The notes under the pieces: model-generated
Told to the model about the DNA's origin: nothing
The model's input: the letters and a program-made list of their open reading frames with translations, nothing else
The model's database searches: none
In this document: piece after piece, positions 61,965-64,000 of the stretch
Position numbering within the stretch: the stretch's first letter is position 1
How the letters are laid out: each line of letters opens with the position of its first letter
Made by a program: the position numbers and the translations under genes
Origin: Microcystis wesenbergii NRERC-220
GTDB taxonomy: Bacteria > Cyanobacteriota > Cyanobacteriia > Cyanobacteriales > Microcystaceae
DNA length: 64,000 nt
Assembly: GCF_032027425.1 (NCBI RefSeq)
Contig: NZ_JAVSJA010000001.1
Span: 682,001 to 746,000, forward strand
Direction: 5' to 3'

Positions 61965-63932
61965 TTATTTTAAATAAATCAAGAGATTTAACCCCGGAAT
62001 CGTGCGCGAGAGGGTCCAGATAAGGAGAGTGATATAAAAGATGCCGATACCCCATTGATACCAAACTAAAAAAGAAATGATAGCGGGTAATTCTTGATCG
62101 CGAACTCGCCAATCATTAAAGCCTATTTTTAGCAAATTATTGAGACTTAAATCATAATAATTTAACCAATTCCAACGCTTTTGCCAAGGAATGGGAGTAT
62201 AACGATCGCGAAAGAGGGGAAATTCGGGAACTACGGGTAAACGGGTGATTAATAAGCGTAATTGTCGCATACTACCATCTTGTAGGAAATAGGAACTATC
62301 CATTAAATCGTGATAGCGTCCCCGACGATAAAGTTCGATAATTAAAATTAGGGGTAAGGGGACAAGAATTAGGGCAATAGCTGTTAAAGTTAGTAGAGGA
62401 CGGCTGGCAGATTGCAGGATATTAAACACACCTGAAAGGGTGAGAATAATATAGCTAGTTACCATACAAAGGATTTCATAACGATTAGGAATTACTGGTT
62501 TAGGAGTCAGACGACGCACGCGATCAATTAACCAAAATAAACAGCCAAAATAGGCAAAAATTATGATTCCTGTACCGAAAACTAAACTAAAATTTGTACC
62601 ATCTTGACTTAAGAGTAATAGTAAAGCAAGGAAAGAAGTATGCAGAAAATCAGCTAACCAAGTGAGGTTAATTAGGCGAATAATTGAGATATTATTTAGC
62701 TTTTGTTTTAACTGTTGAACTCGCAATTTTTCGGTTTTGTATTCAATTTGATTAGCATCGGCAATTTGTTCTAGGGAGCGAAAATTACGAACTAAATTTC
62801 TTAAAACTGTTTCATTTCCTGCTAAGGTTGGTAAATAAATTGCTTGACCAATTACTCCTCTATCTCCCAGTATTTTCGCTTTATCGGAATCAAAAGCTAA
62901 TCCTGATACACTCAAATAACTATTTTTAGTAAAAGTGGAATTACTAAAATCTACCTGATCTAAAAGTTTCACATCTTGAAAACTAACCACACCATTAAAA
63001 TAACTAGACCGGAAAGCACCCGATTTCTCAAAAGTGGCATTTTTAAAGGTTAATAAACTTAAAAATCTACTCTTAGAAAATAGCGGACGATCTCGCCATT
63101 GACTTTGGGAAAAATTGGCTTCTTTTTCCCAGAAAGTACGGGTAAAATCTGCGGGTTTATCGTATTTGGTTTTATCAAAATAAGCTTCGGCAGTAAAATG
63201 ACTGCGATGGAAGTTAGTAATACTTTTAAAATGGGCCGTGCGAAAGATAGCTTTATTTAAAAATTGACTTTGACTAAAATTTACATCTCCCATAAAAGTG
63301 GCTTTGGTAAATTTCGCTACCCTAGCAAAACGAGATTCTACCCAATTACTTTCACGACTAAATTTTGCTGCCATTGCTTCGACAATTTGCAGAAAAAAAG
63401 TCTTAGAAAAGTCCACTTCTCCCATAAATACGGTTCCCTGCAACTTCACAGGTCCGCGAAATACTGTGACATTAAAAACCGGTTCATCGCTATCGAATAA
63501 AAAATTTTCGTCCTGTTGTAATAACTGTTCTTCCGTGGGTGATAATAAGGTAGCGAGAGCCACTTTTGTTAAAGGAGTCGGTAAACCCAGACGGGAAGCG
63601 ATAAAATTGCCTTGAATTAAGGAATTACTAAAATCTAAACCTAGGGGTTGTTTAGCGCGATTAATTTGACCTTGAATCTGTTGATAAAATTGTTCTTGCA
63701 GTTCTTTATTTTCATCGCGGATATCGATAACCAAATTGGCTAAATCGATGGTAGTCATCCCTTCTTTAAGGACGGGTGCGCTTAAACGTTCCTGCAATAA
63801 AGTTACTGTTAAAGGAACTCTATCCATTACTGCCAAACTAGGGAGAGAATGTACAGAGAAAAACAGAAAAACAATGATTAGTAACCAGCAGCCTTTCAAC
63901 AACGCACCCACGACAGTTATTTTCCTAAACAA
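61965..63932 (-). CDS. pentapeptide-repeat membrane protein
   Basis: 655 residues from a TTG at 63932; a GTG seven codons later is possible. An N-terminal signal or anchor (LLIIVFLFFSVHSLPSLAVM) precedes about 150 residues of pentapeptide repeats with central Phe (ATFMGDVNFSQSQFLNKAIF, NATFEKSGAFRSSYF). Three or four membrane helices lie in the C-terminal half (LLLLLSQDG, GTGIIIFAYFGCLFWLI and others). The repeat part would form a four-sided helix outside the membrane. Function unknown. It overlaps the upstream gene's end, so both are in one transcript. Confidence 0.8.
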   Translation of the reverse strand: MFRKITVVGALLKGCWLLIIVFLFFSVHSLPSLAVMDRVPLTVTLLQERLSAPVLKEGMTTIDLANLVIDIRDENKELQEQFYQQIQGQINRAKQPLGLDFSNSLIQGNFIASRLGLPTPLTKVALATLLSPTEEQLLQQDENFLFDSDEPVFNVTVFRGPVKLQGTVFMGEVDFSKTFFLQIVEAMAAKFSRESNWVESRFARVAKFTKATFMGDVNFSQSQFLNKAIFRTAHFKSITNFHRSHFTAEAYFDKTKYDKPADFTRTFWEKEANFSQSQWRDRPLFSKSRFLSLLTFKNATFEKSGAFRSSYFNGVVSFQDVKLLDQVDFSNSTFTKNSYLSVSGLAFDSDKAKILGDRGVIGQAIYLPTLAGNETVLRNLVRNFRSLEQIADANQIEYKTEKLRVQQLKQKLNNISIIRLINLTWLADFLHTSFLALLLLLSQDGTNFSLVFGTGIIIFAYFGCLFWLIDRVRRLTPKPVIPNRYEILCMVTSYIILTLSGVFNILQSASRPLLTLTAIALILVPLPLILIIELYRRGRYHDLMDSSYFLQDGSMRQLRLLITRLPVVPEFPLFRDRYTPIPWQKRWNWLNYYDLSLNNLLKIGFNDWRVRDQELPAIISFLVWYQWGIGIFYITLLIWTLSRTIPGLNLLIYLK

Positions 63933-64000
63933 GCTTGGATAGCCATTTCTAAATCCTCTTGGTTTAAATCGGTAATAACAAAGACCTCCTGAACACTTTT
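63917..64000 (-). CDS. 3' end of an unidentified upstream gene (partial)
   Basis: The last 27 codons are in the window (KSVQEVFVITDLNQEDLEMA then IQACLGK and TAA at 63917-63919). It overlaps the start of the pentapeptide-repeat gene by 16 bp. Family not recognised. Confidence 0.55.
   Translation of the reverse strand, partial: KSVQEVFVITDLNQEDLEMAIQACLGK

Overview
The window comes from an AT-rich, repeat-laden unicellular cyanobacterium and looks most like Microcystis aeruginosa. The evidence is photosystem I genes (psaK, psaE), an MPBQ/MSBQ methyltransferase, a CysR-SbpA-CysTWA sulfate uptake operon, GCGATCGC sites, and a dense load of miniature inverted-repeat elements (MITEs), palindromes and heptamer arrays. 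The species is inferred from gene content and repeat style; no search was run.

Layout. 0-6.5 kb is a mobile graveyard: a TnpB fossil split by a MITE, a strikingly GC-rich RTX haem-peroxidase gene (1102-4971, minus), an IS1634-type transposase fragment and two MITEs. 6.5-11.4 kb holds a DUF697 GTPase, a DUF4336 protein, an amino-acid permease, psaK and rpmB. 11.7-16.5 kb holds a DUF433/PIN-like toxin-antitoxin pair and a fused restriction-modification enzyme. 17.3-20.4 kb has secA and a short membrane protein. 20.5-23 kb has an ATPase + DUF4276 pair bracketed by inverted repeat modules. 23-28.3 kb has ispF, vapBC, argS, heptamer arrays and three conserved cyanobacterial genes. 28.3-33.8 kb is a minus-strand operon resembling part of a DNA phosphorothioation (Dnd) locus. 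34-36.9 kb has rsmE, two conserved genes and psaE. 36.9-40.9 kb is a nested insertion-sequence cluster. 41-43.7 kb has a broken OppD gene and an ApeA-like HEPN defence gene. 44-47.5 kb is the Feo iron-uptake operon. 47.8-48.8 kb is the MPBQ methyltransferase. 49.1-54.9 kb is a minus-strand block with two strong Fur/Zur-type operators, driving thrS + a CobW GTPase and a second P-loop/CobW-like gene + two degenerate phosphoesterases. 55.1-61.6 kb has rnc, cysR and the sulfate operon. 61.6-64 kb has a DUF2442 remnant and a pentapeptide-repeat membrane protein.

How it fits together. Housekeeping genes alternate with at least five defence or toxin-antitoxin modules. Intergenic spaces are filled with small repeats, many inserted exactly at gene ends: two supply or abut stop codons, one abuts a start codon. 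Metal handling is a second theme: Feo uptake behind a possible Fur site, and a zinc-type block behind two near-perfect palindromic operators.

The strongest novelty candidates are: (a) a 20-21 bp hairpin unit with variable but always complementary ends, found in at least eight places including inside a coding sequence; (b) the ATPase-DUF4276 pair and its rearranged flanks; (c) the partial Dnd-like operon with an unlisted 56-residue gene; (d) the Zur-type block with its degenerate phosphoesterase pair; (e) the three perfect 263-bp tandem units at the end of a nested IS630 element.
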